Shown here piece after piece: positions 1 to 7,318 of a stretch of 64,000 nucleotides of DNA; position 1 is the stretch's first letter, and the number at the start of each line of letters is the position of its first letter. This DNA comes from Robinsoniella peoriensis. Lineage in GTDB: Bacteria; Bacillota; Clostridia; Lachnospirales; Lachnospiraceae. The DNA lies in NCBI RefSeq assembly GCF_000797495.1, contig NZ_JTGN01000006.1, positions 429,449-493,448 on the forward strand, in the 5' to 3' direction. The notes beneath the pieces are model-generated. The model saw only the letters and a program-made list of their open reading frames with translations. It ran no database searches and was not told the DNA's origin. A program made the position numbers and the translations under genes.

Positions 1-335
1 GTATATGCAGCTCCATGGTCAAAGGGGTTGATTCCCTGGCGTATTCCCTCTTCATTGCTGTATACCAGCATCTCAATCCCCAATTCCTCCGCTTTTCTGT
101 CTCGGAACTCTATCATTTCATGAAACTTCCATGTGGTATCTATATGTAAAAACGGGAATGGCGGTTTCTGCGGATAGAATGCCTTTAATGCCAGATGCAG
201 CATAACGGAACTATCCTTTCCAATGGAGTACAGCATAACCGGTTTCTCACATTCTGCCGCCACTTCCCGTATTATATAAATTGCCTCCGCTTCCAATTCG
301 TCTAAATGAGATAATTCATTTGATATTTTCTTCAT
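1..335 (-). CDS. cysD: Sulfate adenylyltransferase subunit 2 (partial)
   Basis: N-terminal ~111 residues of CysD; the rest lies beyond the left edge. The family is the PP-loop subunit of ATP sulfurylase, which makes adenosine 5'-phosphosulfate (APS) from sulfate and ATP together with the GTPase CysN. Visible are the PP-loop stretch [11 protein letters not shown] near residues 41-51 and the family-typical [10 protein letters not shown]. An in-frame ATG at 347 is possible, but the ATG at 335 has the same distance from the upstream hairpin as in the sucrose phosphorylase gene. It is last in the visible sulfate operon, after aprB, and cysN is expected further left (inference). The gene follows a ~170-bp gap that holds a repeat cassette rather than a promoter I can recognise. 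Confidence 0.93.
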   Translation of the reverse strand, partial: MKKISNELSHLDELEAEAIYIIREVAAECEKPVMLYSIGKDSSVMLHLALKAFYPQKPPFPFLHIDTTWKFHEMIEFRDRKAEELGIEMLVYSNEEGIRQGINPFDHGAAY

Positions 336-455
336 ATTTATACCCATTACATATTGCAGGATTGCCTGCAATACTGCCACAATAAAACAGGTTGAAAGAA
401 TCACACTGTGGCTTCCTTTCTAAATCATAATTTTCTTTCAACCTTTATTCCTCCT
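336..455 (-). repeat. 5' cassette repeat, copy C1 (upstream of cysD)
   Basis: This ~120-bp stretch closely resembles 11340-11456 upstream of the sucrose phosphorylase gene: the blocks GGAAGCCAC, GATTCTTTCAA, TATTGTGG and AGTATTGCAGGCAA recur in the same order, read on the minus strand. It ends in a hairpin at 353-372 with perfect 8-bp arms (ATTGCAGG and CCTGCAAT, loop ATTG), then GGGTATAAATATG at the gene start. It is one member of the 'C' hairpin family described in the findings. Confidence 0.7.
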
Positions 456-477
456 AATTGCTGTATGGTCACTGTCT

Positions 478-515
478 GGAGCGTGTCTTAAATTCATTCC
501 CTCCATCTGCACTCC
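478..515. repeat. Truncated 'A' element (A3)
   Basis: The sequence from GGAGCGTGT through CATCTGCACTCC matches the left ~38 bp of the complete element at 8850-9015, with a few substitutions. Only one end is present. It directly abuts the stop codon of the aprB gene. Confidence 0.6.
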
Positions 516-830
516 TCAATATTGATTTGCATCCTTTTTATTAACTTCGATTGTTACCGTCGTGCCATCTGTTTTCTCTACTTTCCAGTAAAGCAGATCC
601 CCTTTTTCCTCCACAGACAGCAGGCTTCCTTTTCCTCCCATATCCGAACCCAGGTAAAGGGAAATCGCATTTACGGGACACTCTTTTACGCAGGATGCAC
701 AGCCCCAGCAGTCTCTGGGATAAGCAATATACGCTTTTCGATCCTGATCTGCCTTCAATAAACTGCCCGGACATACCATACGGCATTTTCCGCATCCGAT
801 GCATACATCCCTTTTAATTGTTATGCTCAT
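516..830 (-). CDS. aprB: Adenylylsulfate reductase beta subunit (ferredoxin-type)
   Basis: 104-residue iron-sulfur protein with two [4Fe-4S] cysteine clusters: CIGCGKCRMVCP near residues 10-21 and CWGCASCVKECP near 41-52. The C-terminal ~45 residues resemble the short tail of the clostridial type. In the family, AprB passes electrons to the FAD of AprA for reduction of APS to sulfite and AMP. It is shorter than the ~150-residue beta subunits of dissimilatory sulfate reducers and lies with cysD and sulfate transport genes, so an assimilatory role is inferred. The start has the site GGGAGG seven bases upstream and overlaps the end of aprA by 17 nt, which implies translational coupling. Confidence 0.88.
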   Translation of the reverse strand: MSITIKRDVCIGCGKCRMVCPGSLLKADQDRKAYIAYPRDCWGCASCVKECPVNAISLYLGSDMGGKGSLLSVEEKGDLLYWKVEKTDGTTVTIEVNKKDANQY

Positions 831-2520
831 ACTGCTCCCTCCTTCCCGTCAGTTTCCGGTATAAGATTTTAATTTCGCCATCCTCCATGCGGGAATTAAC
901 ATACTTCATCCATTCAGGATCTTTCCGCGGATAATCCAGATTTTCATTAAAGCTGTTCCACCGGGTCTCCCTGCGTGCCCTGAGGTGCGCAATCAGAGTC
1001 AGACAGACCACCAGACGTTCTTTCAGTTCATATACAAACATCACTTCATGCATATCTGCTGCAGACAGATTTTCCGCCAATGCCATTAGTTCCTTTATCT
1101 TTCTTTCAGCCAGATTCAGTTGTATCCCATTGTACTGATAATGGTTCGAAATCCCTCCTGCATAAGTATCCATAACCTTCTGCATCGCTTCTTCCAGCTG
1201 TTCCGTTGAAAACAGTCCTGGTCTATTCTCCAGTATTTCTTGAATTTCTTTCGCTTTTTCAATACTCACCTGTTCAAATAAACCATCATTATTTTCCGTC
1301 AAAGCAGCAGCATTGCACCTTTCTAAATCTTCCAGTATTGCCTGTGCCGCAATCTCGCCTTCCGCCAGTGCTCCGGTTACATATTTCTGGGGACATCCAC
1401 CAGCCACATCTCCGGCTGCATACAGTCCTGTTATGGTAGTTCTTCGTTTGGTATCGACCCAATATCCACTTGCTGTGTGTCCCCCGACAATATATGGTTC
1501 CGTTCCTTCAATCTCCACATCTGCTGCACTTGGCGGCTTGCCTTCCTCTATCCATTTCAGCGTTTGGGACGGCGCCATATTCAGATAAGCTTTCATTAGA
1601 TCCAGATCCCGTTCTTTGGAAACTCCAGTTGTCTTAAGATAACAGGGCCCCCGGCCGGCAAGATTTTCTTTTACGGTTCCATAAACCCGCTGAGAGGTAG
1701 AAATCCCGTACTTTTCCTCATAAAATTCTCCTCGGGCATTCATCTGTTTTGCTCCCGCGCCCTGGGCTATGGTACCAGTCGGTGCGATTGTATCTTTGCA
1801 GCGAAGTGCAATAAACCGCATCTCAAAAGTCGTCATCTCTGCCCCGGCACGAATTCCCATAGCATATCCACCGCCTGTATTAAAGGGCGGATACCACATT
1901 TTATGTCTTGAAAATCCGGGATTGTTCGGTCGGTACAGCCCTGCAGCGCCTCCTGTAGCACAAAGCACGGCTTTTGCTTCTATCACATAGATCACCGGAT
2001 CTTCCACTCCAATTCCTACGGCTCCCAGAATTTTATTATCTTTCATGATATAGTCAATGATATGAACCTGGTTCATCACCTGAACATCCTTTAATCCCTG
2101 CACCGCATCTGCCAGAAGCGGTTTTATATTTTCTCCGTTAATTTTAATATTCCTTTTTCCCCGGGTGACGTACTCCCCATTTTCATCTTTAAGAATCACA
2201 AGTCCCAGGGCTTCCAGCTGTTCGGTTACACCATTCAGCCTTTCAGACATGGTCAGCAGCAGGTCTTCCCTTACGATTTCATTTGCATCTTTCTTTGCAT
2301 AATCAACGTAGTCATCGGGTATCATCCCTTTTGTAACATAAGCATTGAGTGCATTCACTCCTGCTGCAAGGCACCCGCTTCTCTTAATATTTGCCTTTTC
2401 GGCAATTAAGACAGATGCATCACCTTCCCGGCGAATGGTCAATGCAGCGTAACATCCGGCAGTTCCGCCGCCAATAATCAAAATGTCGCTTTTAAGTCTT
2501 TTTACCTGTAACTTTTTCAT
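814..2520 (-). CDS. aprA: Adenylylsulfate reductase alpha subunit
   Basis: 568-residue flavoprotein of the fumarate reductase/succinate dehydrogenase flavoprotein superfamily. The N-terminus has the dinucleotide-binding motif DILIIGGGTAGCYAAL (residues 12-27), followed by RSGCLAAGVNALNAYV, typical of AprA. A second FAD-contact segment, GLYAAGDVAGG, is near residue 370. Family role: reduces APS to sulfite in the cytoplasm, taking electrons through AprB. A good site (AAAGGAG) precedes the ATG. It follows cysA after a 130-bp structured gap and overlaps aprB. Related fumarate reductases are the main alternative, but the partner and the neighbourhood favour AprA. Confidence 0.9.
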   Translation of the reverse strand: MKKLQVKRLKSDILIIGGGTAGCYAALTIRREGDASVLIAEKANIKRSGCLAAGVNALNAYVTKGMIPDDYVDYAKKDANEIVREDLLLTMSERLNGVTEQLEALGLVILKDENGEYVTRGKRNIKINGENIKPLLADAVQGLKDVQVMNQVHIIDYIMKDNKILGAVGIGVEDPVIYVIEAKAVLCATGGAAGLYRPNNPGFSRHKMWYPPFNTGGGYAMGIRAGAEMTTFEMRFIALRCKDTIAPTGTIAQGAGAKQMNARGEFYEEKYGISTSQRVYGTVKENLAGRGPCYLKTTGVSKERDLDLMKAYLNMAPSQTLKWIEEGKPPSAADVEIEGTEPYIVGGHTASGYWVDTKRRTTITGLYAAGDVAGGCPQKYVTGALAEGEIAAQAILEDLERCNAAALTENNDGLFEQVSIEKAKEIQEILENRPGLFSTEQLEEAMQKVMDTYAGGISNHYQYNGIQLNLAERKIKELMALAENLSAADMHEVMFVYELKERLVVCLTLIAHLRARRETRWNSFNENLDYPRKDPEWMKYVNSRMEDGEIKILYRKLTGRREQYEHNN

Positions 2521-2650
2521 AATCGGCTCCTTTTATTCCCGCCGGCAACGAGCCAAAGTCAAGCTTGCCTGGCCTTGACGGCTGCCGAGAGGGTTGCTGA
2601 ACGTCCAATGGACGTTTGTCGTTCATCCATTGCATATTTTCAAACAGAAT
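2521..2650 (-). other. Structured intercistronic region between cysA and aprA
   Basis: This gap contains an inverted repeat with arms AACGTCC and GGACGTT around a 3-base loop (about 2598-2614). It also holds a larger imperfect hairpin pairing CGGC/AGCC/GTCAAG with CTTGAC/GGCT/GCCG (about 2541-2587). There is no strong T-run, so a processing or stability element is more likely than a terminator. No promoter is obvious. Confidence 0.4.
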
Positions 2651-3712
2651 CTAAAGATAAATCAGATTAGTTTCCTGAAGATTCTGATTTTCTACCAGCC
2701 TTGCGCTGCGTTCATCGAATTCATACAGCTTATAGATCAATACACTCACCTCATCACCGGACTTTAGCAATTCCTTCTCCAGAGGCCAGTTTGCCGTGAG
2801 AGTAAGATCTCCTACCAGAACCCGGACCTCCTGATAGCTGCCGCGAAATGAACTTTCACACACAACCCCGTCTTCACAGGCATGAACAAACTGTTTCATC
2901 TTGCCACGCTTTGCAATTTTGATAAATTCAGGCCGGATTACTGCTTTTCTGGATTCTTTTCCTGCATCAAATCCTTTTAATCGTCCATAATTGTCCAGAA
3001 CCGCAGACTCTCCTACAAATTGTGCCACAAATGGCGTTGCAGGGTGTCTGTAAATATTATCCGGAGTCCCCATCTGTTCTACTCTTCCCCGGTTGGTAAT
3101 TATAATATCATCTGCAACCTCTACCGCCTCATCCTGGTCATGGGTTACAAAGATACTGGTTATTCCCACTGTATTAATCATTTCTTTTAACCAGCTTCGC
3201 AGTTCCTTTCGCACCTTTGCATCAATAGCAGCAAAAGGTTCATCCAGGAGCAGCAGCTGGGGATTCGGTGCAAGTGCCCTGGCAAATGCCACACGCTGCC
3301 TCTGGCCTCCCGACAATTGATGGGGATACCGCTTTTCCAGTCCATCCAGGCCGATCAGATGCACCAGCTCCATAACCCGGCTATGTATCTTTTCTTTACT
3401 CTGTTTTTTTATCCGAAGCCCAAATGCAATATTTTCAAATACAGTCATATACCGGAACAACGCGTAGCTTTGAAATACAAATCCGATTCCCCGCTTACTT
3501 GGTTCCTGATCATTGACCCTGATGCCGTCAATGAATATATCCCCGTCATCAGGCGTCTCAAGCCCTGCTATCATACGAAGAATCGTTGTCTTTCCGCTGC
3601 CGCTGGGTCCAAGGAGCCCCGCCATTCTGCCCTTTTCGATACCAAAGCTCACCTGATCAGATGCCGTATAATCGCCAAAGGTTTTCCGAATATTTTTTAA
3701 CTCCACATACAT
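2651..3712 (-). CDS. cysA: Sulfate ABC transporter ATP-binding protein
   Basis: 353 residues. The nucleotide-binding domain shows Walker A GPSGSGKT (35-42), the signature LSGGQRQR, Walker B LLLLDEP and the switch histidine in VTHDQDEA. The C-terminal ~110 residues form a TOBE-like regulatory extension, as in the CysA/CysP class. It energises sulfate (or thiosulfate) import with the two permeases encoded just upstream. The ATG overlaps the cysW stop codon (TAATG). Its ribosome site AAAGGAGG lies inside the last codons of cysW, so the glycine-rich CysW tail doubles as the ribosome site. Confidence 0.93.
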   Translation of the reverse strand: MYVELKNIRKTFGDYTASDQVSFGIEKGRMAGLLGPSGSGKTTILRMIAGLETPDDGDIFIDGIRVNDQEPSKRGIGFVFQSYALFRYMTVFENIAFGLRIKKQSKEKIHSRVMELVHLIGLDGLEKRYPHQLSGGQRQRVAFARALAPNPQLLLLDEPFAAIDAKVRKELRSWLKEMINTVGITSIFVTHDQDEAVEVADDIIITNRGRVEQMGTPDNIYRHPATPFVAQFVGESAVLDNYGRLKGFDAGKESRKAVIRPEFIKIAKRGKMKQFVHACEDGVVCESSFRGSYQEVRVLVGDLTLTANWPLEKELLKSGDEVSVLIYKLYEFDERSARLVENQNLQETNLIYL

Positions 3713-4536
3713 TAGCGGCCACCTCCTTTTTTCCCTTTATATTCAACCAGATTTCTTAAAATAAGAATAACAACTGCCAGCAGCACCAGAATCGTAGACA
3801 CTGCAAATGCCTGTGAAAACTTAAATTCATTGTATAAAATCTCCACATGAAGCGGCAATGTGTTGGTTTTCCCTCTCAGATGTCCGGAAATAACGGACAC
3901 TGCTCCAAACTCTCCTACTGCTCTGGCTGTACATAAAATAATTCCATATAGCAAAGCCCACTTTATATGAGGAAATGTAATCTTACGAAAGATCGTAAAG
4001 CCTCCCGCTCCCATAAGTGCTGCCGCCTCTTCCTCATCGGTTCCCTGGGCATTCAGTACCGGTATCAGCTCCCTGGAAATAAAGGGAAATGTAACAAAAA
4101 TCGTTGCCAGTATAATGCCGGGAATAGCAAATACAATTTTAATATCCGCCGTCTGCAGCAGAGGATATGCCCACCCGATTCTGCCAAAGGTCATAGAAAG
4201 CACCAGACCGGCTATAACCGGGGAAATGGCAAATGGAATGTCAATCAGTGTTGTTACAAACTTCTTTCCCCGGAAATGGTACTTGGTCACTGCCCAGGCT
4301 GCAAAAACTCCGAACAGGGTATTTACCGCTACCGCAGCCCCCGTCGCTTTTAATGTGAGAAAAAAGGCTTTCAGCGTATATTCATCTGTGATTGCCTTTG
4401 TATAAGCTTCCCAGCCGCCCCGCATTGCCTCTCTTACGATTACAAGTAACGGCAGAATCAGCAGTACCGTTAAAAAAATAAGACTGATTCCGATCAGTAC
4501 TATTTTTGTAACCCGGTTTTCCTGTTTTTCTTTCAT
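3712..4536 (-). CDS. cysW: Sulfate ABC transporter permease
   Basis: 274-residue inner-membrane permease with about six hydrophobic segments. The cytoplasmic coupling loop EEEAAALMGAGGFTIFRKITFPHI (written here only to place it, near residues 170-193) carries the EAA-type motif, and AVGEFGAVSVISG is typical of CysW. The frame is open up to 4575, but the ATG at 4536 has AGGAGG nine bases upstream and leaves a 13-bp gap after cysT, so I use it. It forms a heterodimer with CysT. Confidence 0.9.
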   Translation of the reverse strand: MKEKQENRVTKIVLIGISLIFLTVLLILPLLVIVREAMRGGWEAYTKAITDEYTLKAFFLTLKATGAAVAVNTLFGVFAAWAVTKYHFRGKKFVTTLIDIPFAISPVIAGLVLSMTFGRIGWAYPLLQTADIKIVFAIPGIILATIFVTFPFISRELIPVLNAQGTDEEEAAALMGAGGFTIFRKITFPHIKWALLYGIILCTARAVGEFGAVSVISGHLRGKTNTLPLHVEILYNEFKFSQAFAVSTILVLLAVVILILRNLVEYKGKKGGGR

Positions 4537-4549
4537 ATCCGCCTTCCTC

Positions 4550-5383
4550 CTATTCTCCTGCAAACTTTCCCGCATAGATCTGTACCGAGTTAATCAATAA
4601 TAATATTAAAAATGAGATCAGAAGCATTACCAACGCAATTGCTGTGGCTCCTTCATAATCGAATTGTTCCAGTTTTCCCATAATCAGCAACGGGGCGATC
4701 TCTGTTTTATATGGAATATTTCCTGCAATAAATACCACACTGCCATACTCCCCAAGGGCTCTGGCAAATGCCAAACCAAATCCGGTCAGCAGCGCCGGTG
4801 TAATCTCCGGCAGTATAATGCAGAAAAAAGAAACCACTCTTCCGGCACCAAGCATCGCTGCTGCCTCCTCATATTGTCTGTCTAACTTTTCAAGAACAGG
4901 TTGAACTGACCTTACGATAAATGGTATCCCGATAAATATCATGGCTATGGTAATTCCAACACGGGTATAGGCAATTTTAATTCCTGCCTTTGCAAACAGT
5001 CCGCCAATCCACCCATTATCGGAATACAGCGTCGTTAGCGCAATACCTGCTACTGCTGTGGGAATCGCAAATGGCAGTTCAATCAAACCATCTGCAATTC
5101 GTTTCAATGGAAAATCATACCTTACCAGAACCCAGGCTAAGATGACCCCAAAAAAACTGTTGATCAGCGCCGCAATCAATGCACATAGAAAACTCACCTT
5201 ATAGCCGTCCATAATTCTCCTGTCCGTAACAATCCCTACGAATTCGGCAAATCCCAGCCCTGATGCGCTGATCACAATAGACGCCAGGGGAATGATAACG
5301 ATCAGCCCAAGCAATGCCAGTGTAATACCCATTGTGAGACCGAATCCCGGAATCACTCTTTTTGATCTTTGTTTTCTTTTCAT
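4550..5383 (-). CDS. cysT: Sulfate ABC transporter permease
   Basis: 277-residue polytopic permease. After a short basic N-terminus there are about six membrane segments. The EAA-type loop EEAAAMLGAGRVVSFF lies near residues 175-190, and ARALGEYGSVVFIAGN is the diagnostic CysT sequence. The ribosome site AAAGG sits just before the ATG. It is 81 bp downstream of the binding-protein gene without an intervening terminator and pairs with CysW. Molybdate permeases (ModB) are related, but the two-permease plus sulfate-enzyme context supports sulfate. Confidence 0.91.
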   Translation of the reverse strand: MKRKQRSKRVIPGFGLTMGITLALLGLIVIIPLASIVISASGLGFAEFVGIVTDRRIMDGYKVSFLCALIAALINSFFGVILAWVLVRYDFPLKRIADGLIELPFAIPTAVAGIALTTLYSDNGWIGGLFAKAGIKIAYTRVGITIAMIFIGIPFIVRSVQPVLEKLDRQYEEAAAMLGAGRVVSFFCIILPEITPALLTGFGLAFARALGEYGSVVFIAGNIPYKTEIAPLLIMGKLEQFDYEGATAIALVMLLISFLILLLINSVQIYAGKFAGE

Positions 5384-5464
5384 ATATTTCCTTTCTCAGG
5401 GCGCAAATCCTGATATCATAAATTTCAGTCACACTCTGGTCTTCTGCCGTTTCAGATCCCCATT

Positions 5465-6553
5465 TTAATTTGCTTCATAGATCTGGTCAAAGATACCACC
5501 GTCATCAAAATGTTTCTTCTGTACTTCTTCCCAACCGCCAAAGATCTTATCATCTATGGTAACCAGATTCATTTTCAGATTAAACTGTTTCCCATACTGA
5601 GAAGCAACTTTCCCATCTGAAGGGCGATAGTAATTTTCGGCGGCAATCCGCTGTCCCTCCTCTGAATAGAGGTACTCCAGGTAGGCCTGAGCTGCCTTTC
5701 TGGTTCCTCTCTCATCTACCGTCTGATCCACTACTGCCACAGGGGGCTCCGCTTTGATACTGATATCCGGTGTAATTAATTCATATTCATCAGGATGTTC
5801 CTTCATCGCCAGATATGCTTCATTCTCCCAGGCGAGAAGAACATCCCCCTGCCCGTTTTCCACAAATGTTGTCGTTGCGCCTCTGGCTCCCGAATCTAAA
5901 ACCAGCACATTATCATATAACTTTTTGATAAACGATTTCACATTTTCCTCATCTCCCTGATAAGTTTTCTCTGCATAAGCCCATGCTGCAAGATAATTCC
6001 ACCTGGCTCCGCCTGACGTCTTGGGATTTGGTGTAATGACCTTTACATCTGGCTTGATCAGATCCTGCCATCCGCTGATCTGTGCCGGATTTCCCTTTCT
6101 TACGAGAAAAACAATGGTGGATGTATAAGGAGCACTGTTATCCTGCAGCTTACTCTGCCAGCCTTCCTTAATCAGTCCTGCATCCTGAATTGCTGTAATA
6201 TCTGCTGCCAGTGCAAGTGTAACCACATCTGCCTCATTACCTTCAATAACGGACCTCGCCTGCTTTCCGGAACCCCCATGCGACTGTGTAATCTCGATCT
6301 CCTGACCCGTTTTTTCTTTCCAATATTTTGCAAAAGCCTCATTATAACGTTCATACAATTCCCTGGTTGGATCATAGGAAACATTCGTGAGTTCTATCTT
6401 CTCCGTATTCGATCCCTCTTTCGCCTCTGCACTGGAAGCTTCTTTTTGGCAGCCCGTTAGTGCTGCTGCCGATAATAAAATAGTTGTTAATAGCATCGTC
6501 AATCTGATCTTTCTTCCTTTTATTGCTAAGTCACTCTTCTTTTCATTTTTCAT
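5465..6553 (-). CDS. Sulfate-binding lipoprotein
   Basis: 362-residue extracellular solute-binding protein of the Sbp/CysP family. Residues 1-35 form a lipoprotein signal peptide with lipobox LTGC, so the mature protein should be anchored by Cys35. Family blocks include [33 protein letters not shown] and [18 protein letters not shown], which contribute sulfate contacts in Sbp. Either sulfate or thiosulfate could be the ligand. The site GAGAGGGG precedes the ATG. It is the first transporter gene, but a terminator-like hairpin separates it from the promoter-proximal yezD-like gene. Confidence 0.92.
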   Translation of the reverse strand: MKNEKKSDLAIKGRKIRLTMLLTTILLSAAALTGCQKEASSAEAKEGSNTEKIELTNVSYDPTRELYERYNEAFAKYWKEKTGQEIEITQSHGGSGKQARSVIEGNEADVVTLALAADITAIQDAGLIKEGWQSKLQDNSAPYTSTIVFLVRKGNPAQISGWQDLIKPDVKVITPNPKTSGGARWNYLAAWAYAEKTYQGDEENVKSFIKKLYDNVLVLDSGARGATTTFVENGQGDVLLAWENEAYLAMKEHPDEYELITPDISIKAEPPVAVVDQTVDERGTRKAAQAYLEYLYSEEGQRIAAENYYRPSDGKVASQYGKQFNLKMNLVTIDDKIFGGWEEVQKKHFDDGGIFDQIYEAN

Positions 6554-6597
6554 AATTTATCCCCTCTCTTTCTATATTGAAAACTGCAGTACTGTAC

Positions 6598-6644
6598 AAA
6601 AAAACTGGAGATTTCGAAAATAATTTTTTCCGAAACCTCCAGTT
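6598..6644 (-). terminator. Terminator-like hairpin between yezD-like gene and sulfate-binding gene
   Basis: Read on the minus strand, a ~15-bp stem (5' arm begins AACTGGAGGTTTCGG, 3' arm ends TCTCCAGTT, two mismatched or wobble positions) is followed directly by seven T. This is a textbook intrinsic terminator shape. It sits inside the operon, and no promoter is visible between it and the next gene, so regulated read-through is inferred. The overlapping short inverted repeat CCAGT/ACTGG at 6639-6650 shares the 5' arm and could compete with it. Confidence 0.8.
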
Positions 6645-6655
6645 GACTGGTCAGT

Positions 6656-6811
6656 TTATCTTAATCTTTCTTTTACATTTTTTTCAATCTGAACGATTCG
6701 TCCATCCTGGATGATAACCGAAACGGCACCATACTGCACCGACTCAATTGCCTGTATAACTTTTGTTATATCATCTCTCTGTCCGTAAGAATCCACTTTC
6801 TTTTTTTCCAT
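6656..6811 (-). CDS. yezD: YezD-family small protein (DUF2292)
   Basis: A 51-residue protein that begins MEKKKVDSYGQRDD and contains the stretch GAVSVIIQDGRIVQIEK. This short beta-hairpin pattern is typical of the YezD/DUF2292 family, whose members often lie in sulfur-assimilation loci; their function is not established. The site AGAGGTGG lies before the ATG. It is 18 nt downstream of the leader-peptide stop codon and 11 nt upstream of the terminator hairpin. I recognise the family from the pattern and context only. Confidence 0.72.
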   Translation of the reverse strand: MEKKKVDSYGQRDDITKVIQAIESVQYGAVSVIIQDGRIVQIEKNVKERLR

Positions 6812-6829
6812 TCATCCACCTCTTAACTT

Positions 6830-6925
6830 TCATATGCAAATACAGCAGTGCACCTGACAGGAACAACATCGGCACATTCGTGCCTCCTCTATGTATATTT
6901 GATTTTGGTTTCTTCGAATATTCAT
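6830..6925 (-). CDS. Cys-rich leader peptide of the sulfate operon
   Basis: A 31-codon ORF ending MCRCCSCQVHCCICI, which has seven cysteines in its last 15 residues. Two starts are in frame. The ATG at 6925 has AAAGGAG seven bases upstream; the ATG at 6877 has AGGAGG (6883-6888) five bases upstream and gives only the 15-residue Cys-rich part. The second ATG lies in the loop of a small hairpin (arms GGCAC and GTGCC, 6871-6884). It is the first translated segment after the promoter and is followed by the yezD-like gene. A run of cysteine codons ahead of cysteine-biosynthesis genes suggests sensing of cysteinyl-tRNA by ribosome stalling; this is inference by analogy with other amino-acid leader peptides. 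Confidence 0.75.
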   Translation of the reverse strand: MNIRRNQNQIYIEEARMCRCCSCQVHCCICI

Positions 6926-6997
6926 GTGAATTCTCCTTTCATACTTTTCTAATCCCATATAACCTATTAAGTATATCAAGTTAGTATGATATTAGCT

Positions 6998-7025
6998 ATT
7001 ATATCCTTAATTTTACATTTGTCAA
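6998..7025 (-). promoter_or_regulatory. Sulfate operon promoter
   Basis: On the minus strand, TTGACA (7020-7025) and TATAAT (6998-7003) are separated by 16 bp, a near-perfect housekeeping promoter. The predicted start is near 6991, giving a ~65-nt untranslated region before the leader ORF. Confidence 0.82.
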
Positions 7026-7048
7026 GTGGTTTTTTGAAATTAAATCTG

Positions 7049-7066
7049 GAAATCAGATCTGATTTC
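7049..7066. promoter_or_regulatory. 18-bp perfect palindrome upstream of the sulfate promoter
   Basis: GAAATCAGATCTGATTTC reads the same on both strands and lies 24 bp upstream of the -35 box. The surrounding bases repeat TTTGAAAT/ATTTCAAAT-like pieces. The position suits an activator or other regulator operator; which protein binds is unknown. Confidence 0.5.
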
Positions 7067-7189
7067 AAATTTGGATTTCAAATCGGGAATTTAAATTAGG
7101 AAATACATAATACTCAATAAGCATATGATCGGTTCTGGAAAATATATTCACAATTTTACTAATCAGTTCTATAATTTTGATAGGCATTT

Positions 7190-7318
7190 TGCTGATTAGG
7201 GGTTGCTGATTGAAGACGCTTTAGAGCAGCATCCGACTGGCTCCCATGGGTTGCTAAACGGGCATTGAGCTGCGAAAGCCTTCCGGATTTTCAGCGAATG
7301 CCCGACTCAACTAAACAT
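7190..7318. repeat. 'B' element, partial copy B1
   Basis: Shares GCTGATTGAAGACGCTTT with 8738 and 53291, and GACTGGCTCCCAT...CGGGCA...TGAGCTGCGAAA...GCGAATGCCCG with 52109-52183. It contains an internal inverted repeat (CGGGCA and TGCCCG). It abuts the 3' end of the MATE gene. A related fragment lies at 8738-8785. Confidence 0.6.

Noticed and set aside
316..441. A 42-codon frame from TTG 441 with an AGGAGG upstream, overlapping the cysD start
   Set aside because: It lies within the C1 cassette, and the matching frame in copy C2 is broken by stops, so coding is not conserved.
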